A stretch of DNA of 64,000 nt, taken from Gilvimarinus algae. GTDB taxonomy: Bacteria; Pseudomonadota; Gammaproteobacteria; Pseudomonadales; Cellvibrionaceae. The notes under the pieces are model-generated. The model had not been told where the DNA came from, did no database searches, and saw only the letters and a program-made list of their open reading frames with translations. Below, piece after piece: positions 54,587 through 64,000 of this stretch. The stretch lies in contig NZ_JAULRT010000059.1 in assembly GCF_030518215.1 (NCBI RefSeq), positions 124,001 through 188,000 on the forward strand, written 5' to 3'. A program made the position numbers and the translations under genes. How positions within the stretch are numbered: the stretch's first letter is position 1; every line of letters starts with the position of its first letter.

Positions 54587-56158
54587 ATGCAACACAAGTT
54601 TTTGATCAGTGCGGCGCTGATCGGCTCATCACTGAGCGCTGTTTCGGCGCACGCTTACGATTGTTCTTCACTCAACGCCTGGAACGCCGGGGTGGCTTAT
54701 TCTGGTGGCGCCCAAGTGCAGGAGGCCGGGGTGGCTTACCAGGCCAATTGGTGGACCCAGGGAGATAACCCGGCTCAGTTTTCGGGGCAGTGGCAGCAAT
54801 GGAGTGCCTTGGGCGCTTGCGGCGGCTCATCCTCCAGTAGCTCAAGTTCATCGTCGTCTTCCAGCTCCTCAAGCTCATCATCGTCCAGTAGCAGCTCTTC
54901 AAGCAGCTCGTCTACTCCGGTGGGTGATTGCACCTCGCCGGTTTATGGCGCCGGAACGGCCTACAATGCCGGCCAACTGGTACAGAACGCCGGCGATGAA
55001 TACCGCTGCGATATTGCCGGTTGGTGCTCCTCCAATGCCGGCTGGGCCTATGCGCCCGGTACCGGTGCGCACTGGGCAGATGCCTGGACAGAGGTGCGTT
55101 CTTGTTCCGCGAGCTCTTCAAGCTCCAGCACGTCTAGCTCCTCAAGCAGCTCCAGCTCGAACCCCGGCGGCGGCTATACCGGTAACTTCCCGGAGCACGC
55201 ACTGGTGGGCTATTGGCACAACTTCGTCAATGGTGCCGGGTGCCCGATTCCGCTGTCTGAGATCCCCCCGGTTTGGGATGTGATTGACATCGCTTTTGCC
55301 GACAATGATCCGGCCAGCGATGGAACGGTGCTTTTCAACCTGTTTGACGGTTCGGGCACCAGCTGCCCGGGGCTGGATCCTGCGCAGTTCAAGCAGGAGA
55401 TGGCCGATCTGCAAGCGCAGGGAAAAATCTTCGTGCTGTCGTTAGGTGGCGCTGAAGGCACCATCACGCTCAATGACGATTCCGACGAGGCTAACTTCGT
55501 TGCCAGCCTGACCGGTCTCATTAACGAGTGGGGCTTTGATGGTCTGGATATCGATTTGGAAAGCGGTTCGCAGCTGGTGCACGGCTCGCAAATCCAGGCG
55601 CGCCTGCCGGGTGCCCTGCGTCAAATCGACACCAATGTTGGCGGTATGGCGCTGACCATGGCACCGGAGCATCCCTACGTGCAAGGCGGGCATACAGCCT
55701 ACAGTGGCATTTGGGGCGCTTACTTGCCAATTATCGACCAGACCCGCGATCTGCTGGATCTGCTGCACGTGCAGTTGTACAACAACGGCGGTCTGCAAAC
55801 GCCCTATGCGGCCCAGTCTTATCCAGCCGGTTCAGTGGATATGATGGTCGCCTCGGCGCGCATGTTGATTGAGGGTTTCGAGACAGCCGGTAATGTCTAC
55901 TTTGAAGGGCTCGATCCACAACAGGTGTCTCTCGGCCTGCCGTCAGGACCTTCATCTGCCGGCTCAGGTTTAGCGAGCAATCAGGCGATTATGGATGCTC
56001 TGGACTGCATTACGCGCGGCACCCAGTGTGGTTCGGTGGATGCCGGGGGTATCTACCCGGATTTCAGCGGCGTGATGACCTGGTCGATCAATTGGGATAT
56101 TCACGACGGATACATTTTCTCCGGCCCCATCGGCGAGAAGGTGCATAACCTGCCCTGA
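54587..56158 (+). CDS. Secreted GH18 chitinase with two carbohydrate-binding modules and polyserine linkers
   Basis: Extracellular endo-type chitinase, 523 residues. Signal peptide (1-23), CBM5/12-like module (about 24-79, AWNAGVAYSGGAQVQEAGVAYQANWWTQGD), 29-Ser linker, a second chitin-binding-like module (about 112-172, GTAYNAGQLVQNAGDEYRCD), second Ser-rich linker, then the GH18 barrel (about 200-520). Catalytic motif FDGLDIDLE is intact, Glu being the acid. Also FVLSLGGAEG and MTWSINWD strands. GAGGA at 54575-54579 precedes ATG 54587. Related to ChiD/ChiA-type bacterial family 18 enzymes. Likely inducible, given the upstream palindromes. Confidence 0.93.
   Translation: MQHKFLISAALIGSSLSAVSAHAYDCSSLNAWNAGVAYSGGAQVQEAGVAYQANWWTQGDNPAQFSGQWQQWSALGACGGSSSSSSSSSSSSSSSSSSSSSSSSSSSSSTPVGDCTSPVYGAGTAYNAGQLVQNAGDEYRCDIAGWCSSNAGWAYAPGTGAHWADAWTEVRSCSASSSSSSTSSSSSSSSSNPGGGYTGNFPEHALVGYWHNFVNGAGCPIPLSEIPPVWDVIDIAFADNDPASDGTVLFNLFDGSGTSCPGLDPAQFKQEMADLQAQGKIFVLSLGGAEGTITLNDDSDEANFVASLTGLINEWGFDGLDIDLESGSQLVHGSQIQARLPGALRQIDTNVGGMALTMAPEHPYVQGGHTAYSGIWGAYLPIIDQTRDLLDLLHVQLYNNGGLQTPYAAQSYPAGSVDMMVASARMLIEGFETAGNVYFEGLDPQQVSLGLPSGPSSAGSGLASNQAIMDALDCITRGTQCGSVDAGGIYPDFSGVMTWSINWDIHDGYIFSGPIGEKVHNLP
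54827..54913 (+). repeat. Polyserine linker 1 of the chitinase
   Basis: 29 consecutive Ser codons of all types (TCA, TCC, AGT, AGC, TCG, TCT), joining the two binding modules. Mixed codons show selection on the protein. Confidence 0.9.
55106..55159 (+). repeat. Polyserine linker 2 of the chitinase
   Basis: 18 codons, 16 of them Ser with one Ala and one Thr, between the second binding module and the catalytic domain. Confidence 0.88.
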
Positions 56159-56178
56159 TTGCCATAGAGTGCAAGACT

Positions 56179-56212
56179 AAAAAAGGCGCCCCGCGAGCGG
56201 GGCGCCTTTTTT
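56179..56212. terminator. Bidirectional terminator between chitinase and argS
   Basis: Strong stem GGCGCCCCG / CGGGGCGCC with a 4-base loop, A-tract to the left and T-tract to the right, so it serves both convergent genes. Confidence 0.93.
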
Positions 56213-56231
56213 ATGGCCTTTCCGGTAGGGC

Positions 56232-57965
56232 TTACATTTGCTCGGACACTTCGATACCGAGCATATCCAGGCCGGTGGCCAGGGTACGCGCTACCAGGTG
56301 ACACAAGCGCAGCCGGCTGTCGCGCAGCTCAGGCGATACATCCGATTTCAGGATCGGGCAGGCCTCGTAGAAGCGCATATACAAGCTGGCCACGTCGTAG
56401 AGGTAGGTGCACAGCACGTGGGGCAGGGCGTCTTCTGCCACTTGGCTCAGAACCTCGCCAAACTGCAGCAACTTGATGGCCAGCGCTTTTTCCTGCTCTT
56501 CGCCGATGACGACCGGCGCCGAGATGCTCTCTGGATCAACCCCAGCTTTGCGGAACAGGCTCTGCACTCGGGTATAGGCGTATTGCAGGTAGGGTGCGGT
56601 ATTGCCTTCAAAGCTGAGCATGGTGTCCCAGTTAAAGACATAGTCGTTGGTCCGGGTCTTACTCAAATCGGCGTATTTCACCGAGCCAATCCCGACTTTG
56701 CGAGCAACCTCTTCGGCGCCTTCGAGCTCAGGGTTCTTTTCGGTAATCACCGCGCGCGCGCGCTCCACCGCCTCATCCAGCAGGGCGGACAACTTTACCG
56801 TGCCGCCGCTTCTGGTTTTAAATGGTTTGCCATCGGCGCCCATCATGGTACCAAAGGCGTGATGCTCGAGGCTGACCGAATCGCCGACAAAGCCGGCCAG
56901 GCGCGCCAGGGTAAAGACCTGCTGCATATGCAGCGACTGGCGGGCATCGATAAAATACAAAATGCGATCGGCGTTTAAGGTGTTGGCGCGGTAGCGCAGA
57001 GCGGCCAAATCGGTTGTGGCATAGAGAAAACCGCCGCCTTTTTTCTGCACAATCACCGGAGAGGGTTTGCCCTCTTTGTCAGCCAGCTCCTGCAAAAATG
57101 CCACTTGAGCGCCTTGATCTTCACTACAGCGCCCCTGTTCCTTCAGCTCTTTTACTATAGGTGCGAGATCATCGTTGTAAAAACTCTCGCCCCGTACGTC
57201 GGCCTCTGAGAGGGTGACGTTGAGCTTCTGGTAAATTTCTGCACTGTGCTCGAGGGAGACTTGCTTGAACTGTTCCCAGAGTTTGAGCACCTCGGTATCT
57301 CCCGACTGCAGCTTGACCACGTACTCGCGCGCCTTGTCGGCAAAGGCCTCGTCAGCATCAAAGTGCGCCTTCGCCTGTTGATAGAAAACCTCCAGGTCAG
57401 CCAACGCCATTCCAGCGCTCTCATGCTCGGCCAGCTTTTCTTCCAGTTCGGCGATGAGCATACCGAACTGAGTCCCCCAGTCTCCCACATGATTTTGGCG
57501 GATGACCGTGTGACCGAGCCGCTCGAGAATCCGCACCAGCGCATCGCCGATGATGGTAGAGCGCAGATGCCCCACGTGCATCTCTTTGGCAAGATTGGGA
57601 GAGGAGTAGTCCACCACAATGGTTTGGGCCTTGGCGGCGGGGCGAATGGCCAGTGCCGGGTCGCGCTCGGCGTTGCCTGTCTGCTCCCCGAGCCAGGTCG
57701 GAGCGAGGTGTATGTTAATAAAGCCGGGCCCGGCGATGTCGATCTTTTCGGCGATACCGTCGAGTTGCAGTTGCTCGACGATTTTGCTCGCCAGCTCGCG
57801 CGGATTCATGCCCATTTTCTTGGCCGCACCCATGGCGCCATTGGCCTGATAGTCGCCAAAGCCGGCTTTTTTGGCTGGCGCCACCATGGCGCCACAGTCG
57901 GGCGGCACGCCAGCGGCGCTCATGGCGGCCTGTACTTTTTCGCTGAGAAATTCGCGGATGTTCAT
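56232..57965 (-). CDS. argS: Arginyl-tRNA synthetase
   Basis: Class I synthetase charging tRNA-Arg. 577 residues: N-terminal additional domain ([19 protein letters not shown]), HIGH-like HVGHLRST near 128, KMSK-like region [18 protein letters not shown] near 385, and the DALR anticodon-binding domain at the C-terminus ([19 protein letters not shown]). Complete. Confidence 0.97.
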   Translation of the reverse strand: MNIREFLSEKVQAAMSAAGVPPDCGAMVAPAKKAGFGDYQANGAMGAAKKMGMNPRELASKIVEQLQLDGIAEKIDIAGPGFINIHLAPTWLGEQTGNAERDPALAIRPAAKAQTIVVDYSSPNLAKEMHVGHLRSTIIGDALVRILERLGHTVIRQNHVGDWGTQFGMLIAELEEKLAEHESAGMALADLEVFYQQAKAHFDADEAFADKAREYVVKLQSGDTEVLKLWEQFKQVSLEHSAEIYQKLNVTLSEADVRGESFYNDDLAPIVKELKEQGRCSEDQGAQVAFLQELADKEGKPSPVIVQKKGGGFLYATTDLAALRYRANTLNADRILYFIDARQSLHMQQVFTLARLAGFVGDSVSLEHHAFGTMMGADGKPFKTRSGGTVKLSALLDEAVERARAVITEKNPELEGAEEVARKVGIGSVKYADLSKTRTNDYVFNWDTMLSFEGNTAPYLQYAYTRVQSLFRKAGVDPESISAPVVIGEEQEKALAIKLLQFGEVLSQVAEDALPHVLCTYLYDVASLYMRFYEACPILKSDVSPELRDSRLRLCHLVARTLATGLDMLGIEVSEQM

Positions 57966-58009
57966 AGTGACGGGGTCATCGTTGCAAAAAGCGCAGATTG
58001 TAGCACGCC

Positions 58010-59095
58010 TTAGAACTCGTAACTGACCCCCACGGTGTAGCGAAAGTCGTCCCGCTCCGGGGTGACGCCCTCGGCGTCGGGTTGCGGATACTTGATGCGA
58101 TCCCAGTAGGCGCTGGTGGTTAAGTCGAGTTTATCCGTCAGGTCGATGGACAGGCTGATGACGCCGTGGTGTTTGTATTGACCTGACTCGCGGTTGGTAG
58201 CCGTCAGCTGATAGCTGGCACTGAGATCCATATAGCGAGTGAGGGTTTGGTCGTACTGACTCGAGAGAAAAAAGGCCCCCGAGTCGACAGTGCGCTCCTC
58301 GCCGCTCGGGGTCTCTTCGTAGCGCGTGTACATGTAGCCCGGGCCGGCAGAGAGAGTCCAGCTCAAATCGCTGGTGTCAAACAGATAAATGCCGCCACCC
58401 AGGCCCGCGGTCCATTGGGAAGAGATATTTTGCAGCGGCGCGCTGTAATACTCGAACTGTACCGGTTGCCAGAACCACCTCTCGGAGCGGCGCACATAGT
58501 AACTGCCAGTAGCACGGTGCTCGTTGCTGGTTTCTTCGCCCCCGTCGTAAAACACGTCGGCGAGATAGGTAAGCCTCACGCTGGAACGGGCAGTGCGGCG
58601 CAGCAAGTTGAGGTTTGCGTTGAAATCTTTCTGATCCACATTGCCGGTGCGATAGTTGATGCCAGCGCCGATCTTACCACTCCAGCGTTCGCGCTCGCGC
58701 CTGCTGGTGCGGGCGATGTGTAGCACATCGCTCAGCGCCATGGGGCCGGCCTCGCCGATAAAAAGTTTGCCGTCAACCGTTTCCAGCTTGCCCAGGTAGA
58801 GTTGTTGATTGTTCGTCAGCACATTGACTGGGGCCGTGGTGTGAATGGCCGCCACCGAACTCCAGTCGATGGCTTGCTCGCCCAGCTCATCGCTGTCGAA
58901 GCTCAGCGAGTCCTTCTCCAGTGCGGTCAGCTCGCCCTTAAGCCACTCCCCGGAGGTCAGTTTCACCCAGTCCCAGGGGGCGTCTATGGCAATGGTGGCC
59001 GTTGTTGCGCTATCGGATGCCAGTAAGCCGGCAGAGGGCAGGGCGGCAGTAACGGCCAGAAGCACCGCGCCCCAGCCGCGGGTCAGTGGGTTCAT
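58010..59095 (-). CDS. DUF481 outer membrane protein
   Basis: 361 residues: signal peptide (1-26), an SH3-like start ([30 protein letters not shown]), then a beta-barrel of the DUF481 / YdiY 'salt-induced outer membrane protein' type with alternating aromatic strands and terminal Phe (YTVGVSYEF), the Bam signal. Role unknown, possibly osmotic or envelope stress. 44 bases behind argS's start on the same strand. Confidence 0.87.
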   Translation of the reverse strand: MNPLTRGWGAVLLAVTAALPSAGLLASDSATTATIAIDAPWDWVKLTSGEWLKGELTALEKDSLSFDSDELGEQAIDWSSVAAIHTTAPVNVLTNNQQLYLGKLETVDGKLFIGEAGPMALSDVLHIARTSRRERERWSGKIGAGINYRTGNVDQKDFNANLNLLRRTARSSVRLTYLADVFYDGGEETSNEHRATGSYYVRRSERWFWQPVQFEYYSAPLQNISSQWTAGLGGGIYLFDTSDLSWTLSAGPGYMYTRYEETPSGEERTVDSGAFFLSSQYDQTLTRYMDLSASYQLTATNRESGQYKHHGVISLSIDLTDKLDLTTSAYWDRIKYPQPDAEGVTPERDDFRYTVGVSYEF

Positions 59096-59245
59096 GGCTA
59101 AATCCTTTTCAGACGAAACAACCGTCGGTGGAACCTGAGGTTAAGATGCCAAGGCAGAGCCGCGAATGCAAGACGCGGCCCGGATATTGTCACTAAATCA
59201 AGCTACACTGAGCAGGCCACTGTTTTTTCGATATAGGAGGCTCTT

Positions 59246-60016
59246 GTGGATTTGCCTTTCTCACCCTGCGCGCAATTATCCGTTACCTTGACGCGCGGTA
59301 TCCTCTCGCTTGTGCTCAACAGGCCGGCACAAAAAAATGCACTATCTCTCGCGATGTACACTAGCCTGACCGAGGCCTTGCGGTGGGCCGCTCAAGCGCC
59401 TGAGGTGCGAGTTGTGCGCCTCAGCGGCAGTGAGGACAGTTTTACCGCGGGGAATGACCTGGCCGATTTTCTCGCGGCGGGAGAGCTCAACTCGGAGCAT
59501 CCGGCCGTGCAGTTTATGGGCGCTCTGATGGCATTGCCCCAACCTATGGTGGCCGAAGTCAACGGTCTGGCGGTGGGTATCGGCACTACTTTGCTCCTGC
59601 ACTGCGATTTTGTCTACGCCAGTGAAGACGCCTATTTCCAGCTGCCTTTCGTGCGTTTGGGGCTGAGCCCGGAATTCGGCGCCAGCAGTCTTTTGGCGCG
59701 CCGCGTCGGTGAAGCCCGCGCGCGTGAGCTGTTGTTACTGGGTGACCGGTTGGAGGCGCTGGAGGCCGAGCGCATTGGCCTGATCAATGGTGTCTATCCG
59801 CTCGAGCGTCTGGCAGAGGAAGTGGAGTGGGTGTGTAAAGAACTGGCCAAGCTGCCACCCCAGGCACTGGCGCGCAGCAAGGCACTGTTAAATGCTGTGG
59901 CCGGCTGGCCGCTGGATAAGGTGATTGCGCAGGAGCTCGACGTCTTTGCCCAGTGCCTCGACGGCGAAGAGGCGAAACAGGCGATTGCCGCGATGATGAA
60001 CAAGGAGCAAGTATGA
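59246..60016 (+). CDS. Enoyl-CoA hydratase/isomerase family protein
   Basis: Crotonase-fold enzyme of beta-oxidation, 256 residues. Features: SFTAGNDLADFL oxyanion-hole strand, MALPQPMVAEVNGLAVGIGTTLLLHCDFVYAS and LPFVRLGLSPEFGASSLLARRVG. Starts at GTG 59246 with AGGAGG at 59235-59240. Its stop overlaps the SDR gene as ATGA. The pair with a dienoyl-CoA reductase-like SDR suggests processing of unsaturated acyl-CoA. Confidence 0.9.
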   Translation: MDLPFSPCAQLSVTLTRGILSLVLNRPAQKNALSLAMYTSLTEALRWAAQAPEVRVVRLSGSEDSFTAGNDLADFLAAGELNSEHPAVQFMGALMALPQPMVAEVNGLAVGIGTTLLLHCDFVYASEDAYFQLPFVRLGLSPEFGASSLLARRVGEARARELLLLGDRLEALEAERIGLINGVYPLERLAEEVEWVCKELAKLPPQALARSKALLNAVAGWPLDKVIAQELDVFAQCLDGEEAKQAIAAMMNKEQV

Positions 60017-60828
60017 ATATTCATGGGGATTTTGCCGGAAAAACCGTGCTGGTGGTCGGCGGAACCAGCGGTATTTGCCGCGGTGTGGCCGAGCGTTTTG
60101 CCGGGCTTGGCTGCAGTGTCTGTGTTATCAGTCGCTCGCAGGATAAAGTGGATGACACGGTAGCGGCGCTGAACTCACTGGGCGCACAGGATGCCTGTGG
60201 CTACAGTGTGGATGTGCGCAAGGGCGATGCCATGCGCGAGGCGGTGAGTCAGCTGTACGCGCGCTGGGGCGCGTTAGATATTGTTGTCTCTGGGGCGGCG
60301 GGAAACTTCCCCGCACTGGCCAGTCAGTTATCCGACAACGGCTTTGGCGCTGTGGTGGATATTGATCTGAAAGGCACCTTTCATGTGATGAGCGCCATTT
60401 ATCCCTATTTGCGCAAGCCCGGCGCCTCGGTTATTAATATCTCTGCTCCCCAGGCGCAGTTGGCCATGGCCGGGCAGGTACATGTTTGTGCGGCGAAAGC
60501 CGGGGTCGACATGATCACCCGCACCTTGAGCATCGAGTGGGGTAGTGAAGGTGTGCGTATCAACTCGATTATCCCCGGACCCATTGAAGGCACCGAGGGT
60601 ATGGAGCGGCTGGCACCCGGTGAGGATATCCGCCGGAAAATCGTTCAGACTGTGCCGCTTAAGCGTATGGGGCGGGCACGGGATATTGCTGACGGCTGTG
60701 TGCTCTTGAGCTCTGAGCTGGCCAGCTTTATCACCGGTGCGGTGGTGCCCATTGATGGAGGCTGGAGCCTCGGAGGTGCCGCAAGCATCGGTACGGGGAT
60801 AGCGCAAATGTTGCAACAGCAGCAGTAG
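60013..60828 (+). CDS. SDR oxidoreductase, 2,4-dienoyl-CoA reductase (DECR2) type
   Basis: NAD(P)H-dependent short-chain reductase of 271 residues. Rossmann loop GGTSGICRG; NISAPQAQ catalytic Ser region; but the YxxxK Tyr is replaced (VHVCAAKAG: Val at the Tyr position, Lys kept). The C-terminal VRINSIIPGPIEGTEGMERLAPG is the peroxisomal DECR signature; in that family the Tyr is also lost. Expected role: reduce 2,4-dienoyl-CoA from polyunsaturated fatty acids, together with the hydratase upstream. Confidence 0.87.
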   Translation: MNIHGDFAGKTVLVVGGTSGICRGVAERFAGLGCSVCVISRSQDKVDDTVAALNSLGAQDACGYSVDVRKGDAMREAVSQLYARWGALDIVVSGAAGNFPALASQLSDNGFGAVVDIDLKGTFHVMSAIYPYLRKPGASVINISAPQAQLAMAGQVHVCAAKAGVDMITRTLSIEWGSEGVRINSIIPGPIEGTEGMERLAPGEDIRRKIVQTVPLKRMGRARDIADGCVLLSSELASFITGAVVPIDGGWSLGGAASIGTGIAQMLQQQQ

Positions 60829-60843
60829 TTTGCTTTTCGCGAT

Positions 60844-61215
60844 TTAGCTGTTGAGGCGCCGCTGAATAAGCACCGCCAGCTGCCACAGAACAAGACCTAC
60901 TAAAATGCCTGAGCTGTTCGCGAGAATGTCCTTCAGCTCAAAACTGCGCCAGGGCAGGGTGTACTGCACTATTTCAATGGCGGTTGAAAATCCAAAGAGC
61001 TGGGCGAAGCGCTGCCAAAGGGGCTGGTTTGGCCAGGCCAGGCTGACCGATACACCGGCTGCGACGTATCCGGCAAAATGCATCAGCAGGTCGTTGTAAT
61101 CGCCAACGACCTGCTGCGGTTGTCTGGCGACACCCAGCGCCACATAAACGAGCAGTAAGCCGAGGTATTGCCCGACCAGAAGAAACCTTACCGAGAAGGA
61201 CGTAATCGGTCTCAA
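60844..61215 (-). CDS. VanZ-family membrane protein
   Basis: 123 residues, four predicted helices, with FGFSTAIEIVQYTLPWRSFELKDILANSSGILVG as the VanZ core motif. TTG start at 61215 overlaps the stop of the universal-stress gene (TTGA), so it is coupled to it. Function unknown. Confidence 0.82.
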   Translation of the reverse strand: MRPITSFSVRFLLVGQYLGLLLVYVALGVARQPQQVVGDYNDLLMHFAGYVAAGVSVSLAWPNQPLWQRFAQLFGFSTAIEIVQYTLPWRSFELKDILANSSGILVGLVLWQLAVLIQRRLNS

Positions 61216-62066
61216 CGCAGCACCAGCATACTGGTCTTGCAGCGGCAGATCATGGCGGTGGTGGTGCTGCCAACGATAAAGTGACGAATGCGCGAGTGAC
61301 CGTAGGCGCCCATGACCAGCAGGCCGATTTCGTGTGATTGTTGATACTCAACCAGAGCCACTTCGGGTTCGCCGGCAATAATCGCATCGCTGACCGAGAG
61401 TCCGGCTTTTTGCAAAGCACTCGCCGCCCATTGCAGGGATTCGCGATTGGTCTCCAAATCCGCGCCCACCATGACCAAGTGGCAGTGACAGCCTTTAAGC
61501 AGCGCGCTGGCGGCGATCATTTCAATACCCTTGCGCATGGTGGCGCTGCCGTCATACGCGACCATAATATCGGTGGGTGCGTCGAACGCCTGCTGCACAA
61601 TGAGAATCGGCTTGTGCATCGCGCGAATAATTTTTTCGATGTGGCTGCCAATATGACCGTGGGCACTGGCGCTCTCCGCGCCGCGCTTGCCAACCACCAG
61701 CAGGCGGGTTTCGCTTTCCAGCTCGACGAGCGTGTCCGTCAGCTCGCCGTGGCGCTGGCGGGTTTGCACGTCACCGATGTTACCCTGACTGACCCGCTCG
61801 CGGGCTGCTGCGAGCAGCAGTTTACCCTGTTCCATGGCTACTTTTGCCCGCTGTTCATCCAGTGCTGCCAGTTCCTGCAGCAGTGTCTCCTGGGCGCCAA
61901 AACCTAGGGTGCCAGAGAGATTGCGCTCGCCCGATCCATGCACATAGTCGAGCACGTGCAGCAGGTGCAAGGGCGCCGTCAGTTGGTGCGCGGCCCAAGC
62001 GGCCCCGTCGCACACGGCCTGGGCGTATTGGGAGTCGTCGATGCAGGCGATGATATTCTCGGCCAT
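61212..62066 (-). CDS. Tandem universal stress protein
   Basis: 284 residues with two UspA domains. The first (1-148) carries IIACIDDSQYAQAVCDGAAWAA and LLVVGKRGAESASAHGHIGSHIEKIIRAM; the second (about 158-284) has DIMVAYDGSATMRKGIEMIA and LLVMGAYGHSRIRHFIVGSTTTAMI. The G-x2-G-x9-G-S/T nucleotide motif is present in the second domain (GAYGHSRIRHFIVGST). Downstream of the SulP gene, 22 bases, likely one operon sulP-usp-vanZ. Confidence 0.92.
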   Translation of the reverse strand: MAENIIACIDDSQYAQAVCDGAAWAAHQLTAPLHLLHVLDYVHGSGERNLSGTLGFGAQETLLQELAALDEQRAKVAMEQGKLLLAAARERVSQGNIGDVQTRQRHGELTDTLVELESETRLLVVGKRGAESASAHGHIGSHIEKIIRAMHKPILIVQQAFDAPTDIMVAYDGSATMRKGIEMIAASALLKGCHCHLVMVGADLETNRESLQWAASALQKAGLSVSDAIIAGEPEVALVEYQQSHEIGLLVMGAYGHSRIRHFIVGSTTTAMICRCKTSMLVLR

Positions 62067-62088
62067 GGTGCTGCCTCTTTATTATGTG

Positions 62089-63573
62089 TCAGTGACCCAT
62101 CAGCTTTTCAACGGCTTCGGGCTTGTCGTGCACAGCGAAACGGTCCACCAAAGTGGCACTCGCCTCGTTGAGACCAATCAACTCTACGTTGGTGCCCTCG
62201 CGGCGCAACTTGATCACCACCTTATCCAGTGAGCTAATGGCGGTGATATCCCAGAAGTGAGCGCGCGACAAGTCGATAGTGACACGATCCACCGCCTCTT
62301 TGAAGTCAAAGCGGCTGACAAACTGCTCGGCCGAGGTGAAAAAAACCTGCCCCACCACCTGATAGGTTCGATGGCTATTGTCCTCATCCAGCTCGGAGCC
62401 AATATAAAGCAAGTCGCCTACCTTGCGGGCAAAAAACAGCGCGCTGAGCAGAACACCCAAGAGCACACCCAGGGCCAAGTTGTGTGTGGCCACCACTACG
62501 GCGACAGTGGAGACCATGACAATGGACGAACTTTTTGGGTTAGTGCGCAGAGCCTTGACCGATGACCAGCTAAAAGTACCAATGGAGACCATGATCATGA
62601 CGGCCACCAATGCCGCCATGGGGATCTGAGCGACCCAGCGGTCGAGAAATACCACCAGGATCAACAAAAACACGCCGGCCACCAGAGTGGACAGCCGGGT
62701 GCGCCCACCGGATTTCACGTTGATCACCGATTGGCCAATCATGGCGCATCCGGCCATGCCTCCCAGAAATCCCGCACCAATGTTCGCGGCGCCCTGGCCC
62801 ATGCACTCGCGGTTTTTATCGCTGTTGGTGTCGGTCAGGTCGTCGACAATGGTAGCGGTCATCATCGACTCGAGCAGCCCGACAGCGGCCATGGTCAGTG
62901 CGTAGGGAAGAATAATGGTCAGCGTCTCAAGGTTAAGCGGAATATCCGGCAGCAGGAAAATCGGCAGGCTGTCGGGCAGCTCGCCCATGTCACCCACGGT
63001 GCGGACGTCGATACCAAAGTAAATGGCGACAATGGTCAGGCTGACGATGCAGACCAGCGGCGAGGGGACCGCGCGCGTGATATAGGGGAAAAGGTAGATA
63101 ATACCCAGCCCCGCTGCCAGAAGGGCAAAAACGGGTAGAGTGGCATTGGCGCCGGTAAATTCAGGTACCTGGGCCAGAAAGATCAGAATCGCCAGAGCGT
63201 TGACAAAGCCCGTTACCACCGAGCGTGAGACAAAGCGCATCAAACCGCCGAGTTTGAGCACCCCGGCAATGATCTGAAAACCCCCACAGAGCACCGTGGC
63301 TGCCAGCAAATACTGCAAACCATGGTCTTTGACCAGTGTCACCATCAGCAGCGCCATGGCTCCTGTGGCCGCTGAAATCATACCTGGCCGCCCGCCGGCA
63401 AAGGCAGTCACCACGGCGATACAGAAAGAGGCGTAGAGCCCCACCTTAGGGTCGACCCCGGCGATAATCGAAAAGGCAATGGCCTCGGGAATCAGGGCAA
63501 GGGCGACAACGGTTCCGGAGAGCAAATCGCCGCGAACATTGCTCAGCCAGTGCTGGCGTAAAGTGTCAAGCAT
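62089..63573 (-). CDS. SulP-family anion transporter with STAS domain
   Basis: Inner-membrane importer for sulfate, bicarbonate or similar anions; 494 residues. N-terminal membrane domain (about 12-14 segments), with [31 protein letters not shown] and [33 protein letters not shown]-terminal STAS domain (about 400-485, [31 protein letters not shown]). Co-located with a universal stress protein, seen also with BicA-like bicarbonate transporters, so bicarbonate is as likely as sulfate. Confidence 0.92.
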   Translation of the reverse strand: MLDTLRQHWLSNVRGDLLSGTVVALALIPEAIAFSIIAGVDPKVGLYASFCIAVVTAFAGGRPGMISAATGAMALLMVTLVKDHGLQYLLAATVLCGGFQIIAGVLKLGGLMRFVSRSVVTGFVNALAILIFLAQVPEFTGANATLPVFALLAAGLGIIYLFPYITRAVPSPLVCIVSLTIVAIYFGIDVRTVGDMGELPDSLPIFLLPDIPLNLETLTIILPYALTMAAVGLLESMMTATIVDDLTDTNSDKNRECMGQGAANIGAGFLGGMAGCAMIGQSVINVKSGGRTRLSTLVAGVFLLILVVFLDRWVAQIPMAALVAVMIMVSIGTFSWSSVKALRTNPKSSSIVMVSTVAVVVATHNLALGVLLGVLLSALFFARKVGDLLYIGSELDEDNSHRTYQVVGQVFFTSAEQFVSRFDFKEAVDRVTIDLSRAHFWDITAISSLDKVVIKLRREGTNVELIGLNEASATLVDRFAVHDKPEAVEKLMGH

Positions 63574-63790
63574 AGTGGTGTCCAGTACAGGGTTTTACTG
63601 CGTGCAGCAGGAGGTGCACCGAGCGCGCGGCCCAGTTCGTGGGGGTGGGGCCGGGCCCCTCAGCGGAGACGTCCTAAGGCGGACTGGTGTTGCCTGTGTC
63701 AGTCATGGCGCAGTTGGGTCATTCGGAAAAGGCGGCAAGTCTACCAGATTGGCCGGTAATTGCCAGGCGATGCCCCCGAGTACTGGTTCG
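63574..63790 (-). other. GC-rich leader upstream of sulP
   Basis: 217 bases between mobA and the SulP start. It includes a GGGGC-CGG-GCCCC palindrome (near 63646) and GTCC-N6-GGAC hairpin; no riboswitch recognised, no coding potential. Confidence 0.4.
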
Positions 63791-64000
63791 TTAGAGGTCG
63801 CCGTAACGGGCGATCAGGTCCTGGGCGGCGTAGAGATCCTGGGGTGCATTAATGTTGGTAAAGGGATCAAAAGGCTCGCTCGCGAAATCCACAACGACGT
63901 GGGGGTGTTCGACGATCCAGTGCTGAAGCCAGGGAATCTCGCCTTTTTCCAGGGTTTGGGCAAACTCCTCGATCAGGTTTTTGTGCCACAGAGCAAATAC
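63791..64000 (-). CDS. mobA: Molybdenum cofactor guanylyltransferase (C-terminal part only)
   Basis: The minus strand at the window edge encodes the last 69 residues of a MobA protein: VFALWHKNLIEEF, then VDFASEPFDPFTNINAPQDLYAAQ and stop. VFALW and F.NIN.P.DL are the conserved MobA ending. It attaches GMP to molybdopterin. The 5' end lies outside the window. Confidence 0.9.
   Translation of the reverse strand, partial: VFALWHKNLIEEFAQTLEKGEIPWLQHWIVEHPHVVVDFASEPFDPFTNINAPQDLYAAQDLIARYGDL

Noticed and set aside
54827-55159. Repetitive AGC/TCA-rich DNA resembling a short-repeat array
   Set aside because: It encodes polyserine linkers in frame with mixed codons; there are no regular repeat-spacer units, so it is not a CRISPR or simple satellite.
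56238-56978. 246-codon plus-strand frame opposite argS
   Set aside because: Antisense to conserved argS domains; no own signals.

Overview
This window is a contiguous stretch of chromosome, about 57-58 % GC by eye, from a marine-type gammaproteobacterium. The gene blocks petC-sspA-sspB, aroQ-accB-accC-prmA-(DUF3426)-dusB-fis-purH-purD, miaB-phoH-ybeY-corC-lnt and pst-phoU are those of Pseudomonadales, Cellvibrionales and relatives. Long polyserine linkers in a secreted chitinase and in a surface lipoprotein are a hallmark of polysaccharide degraders such as Saccharophagus, Cellvibrio, Teredinibacter and Marinimicrobium, so I infer a Cellvibrionaceae-like organism. I see no rRNA, tRNA, insertion sequence, prophage or CRISPR array.

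Layout. 1-2739: end of the cytochrome bc1 operon (petC), sspA/sspB, and a Yip1-family membrane protein. 2841-9686: a phosphate-starvation operon pstS-pstC-pstA-pstB-phoU behind a tandem Pho box; both permeases carry very large extracytoplasmic domains. 9814-11940: thioredoxin-like protein and MscS channel. 11983-23285 (minus strand): dsbD, aroQ-accB-accC-prmA, a DUF3426 zinc-ribbon protein, dusB-fis, purH-purD. 23504-28795 (plus): lipoprotein, PCuAC copper chaperone, DUF2333 protein, DNA polymerase II, SMI1/KNR4-like protein. 28912-38136: accessory-looking surface region with an EF-hand protein, two tandem seven-repeat propeller lipoproteins, a PA14-domain protein coupled to a PMT-type protein O-mannosyltransferase, a short GlpD-like oxidoreductase and DUF2214. 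38259-44174: DUF1820, then miaB, phoH, ybeY, corC, lnt. 44229-52835: DUF2971 protein with a possible gene remnant behind it, aspartate carbamoyltransferase, a REC-GGEEF-pseudoREC diguanylate cyclase, YchJ, acyltransferase-dinG-yqcC and a DUF3313 lipoprotein. 52880-59095: Bcr/CflA efflux pump, GH18 chitinase behind a long regulatory region, argS, DUF481 outer membrane protein. 59246-64000: enoyl-CoA hydratase with a dienoyl-CoA-reductase-like SDR, VanZ protein, tandem universal stress protein, SulP transporter, and the 3' end of mobA.

Most of the window is housekeeping. The best candidate for something undescribed is the minus-strand cluster 30006-36372. It holds an O-mannosyltransferase translationally coupled to a membrane-anchored PA14 protein, followed by two paralogous lipoproteins that each have an Fn3-like domain and exactly seven FG...DG..LAV repeats; one of them has polyserine tracts that could accept O-glycans. 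That functional link is inference.
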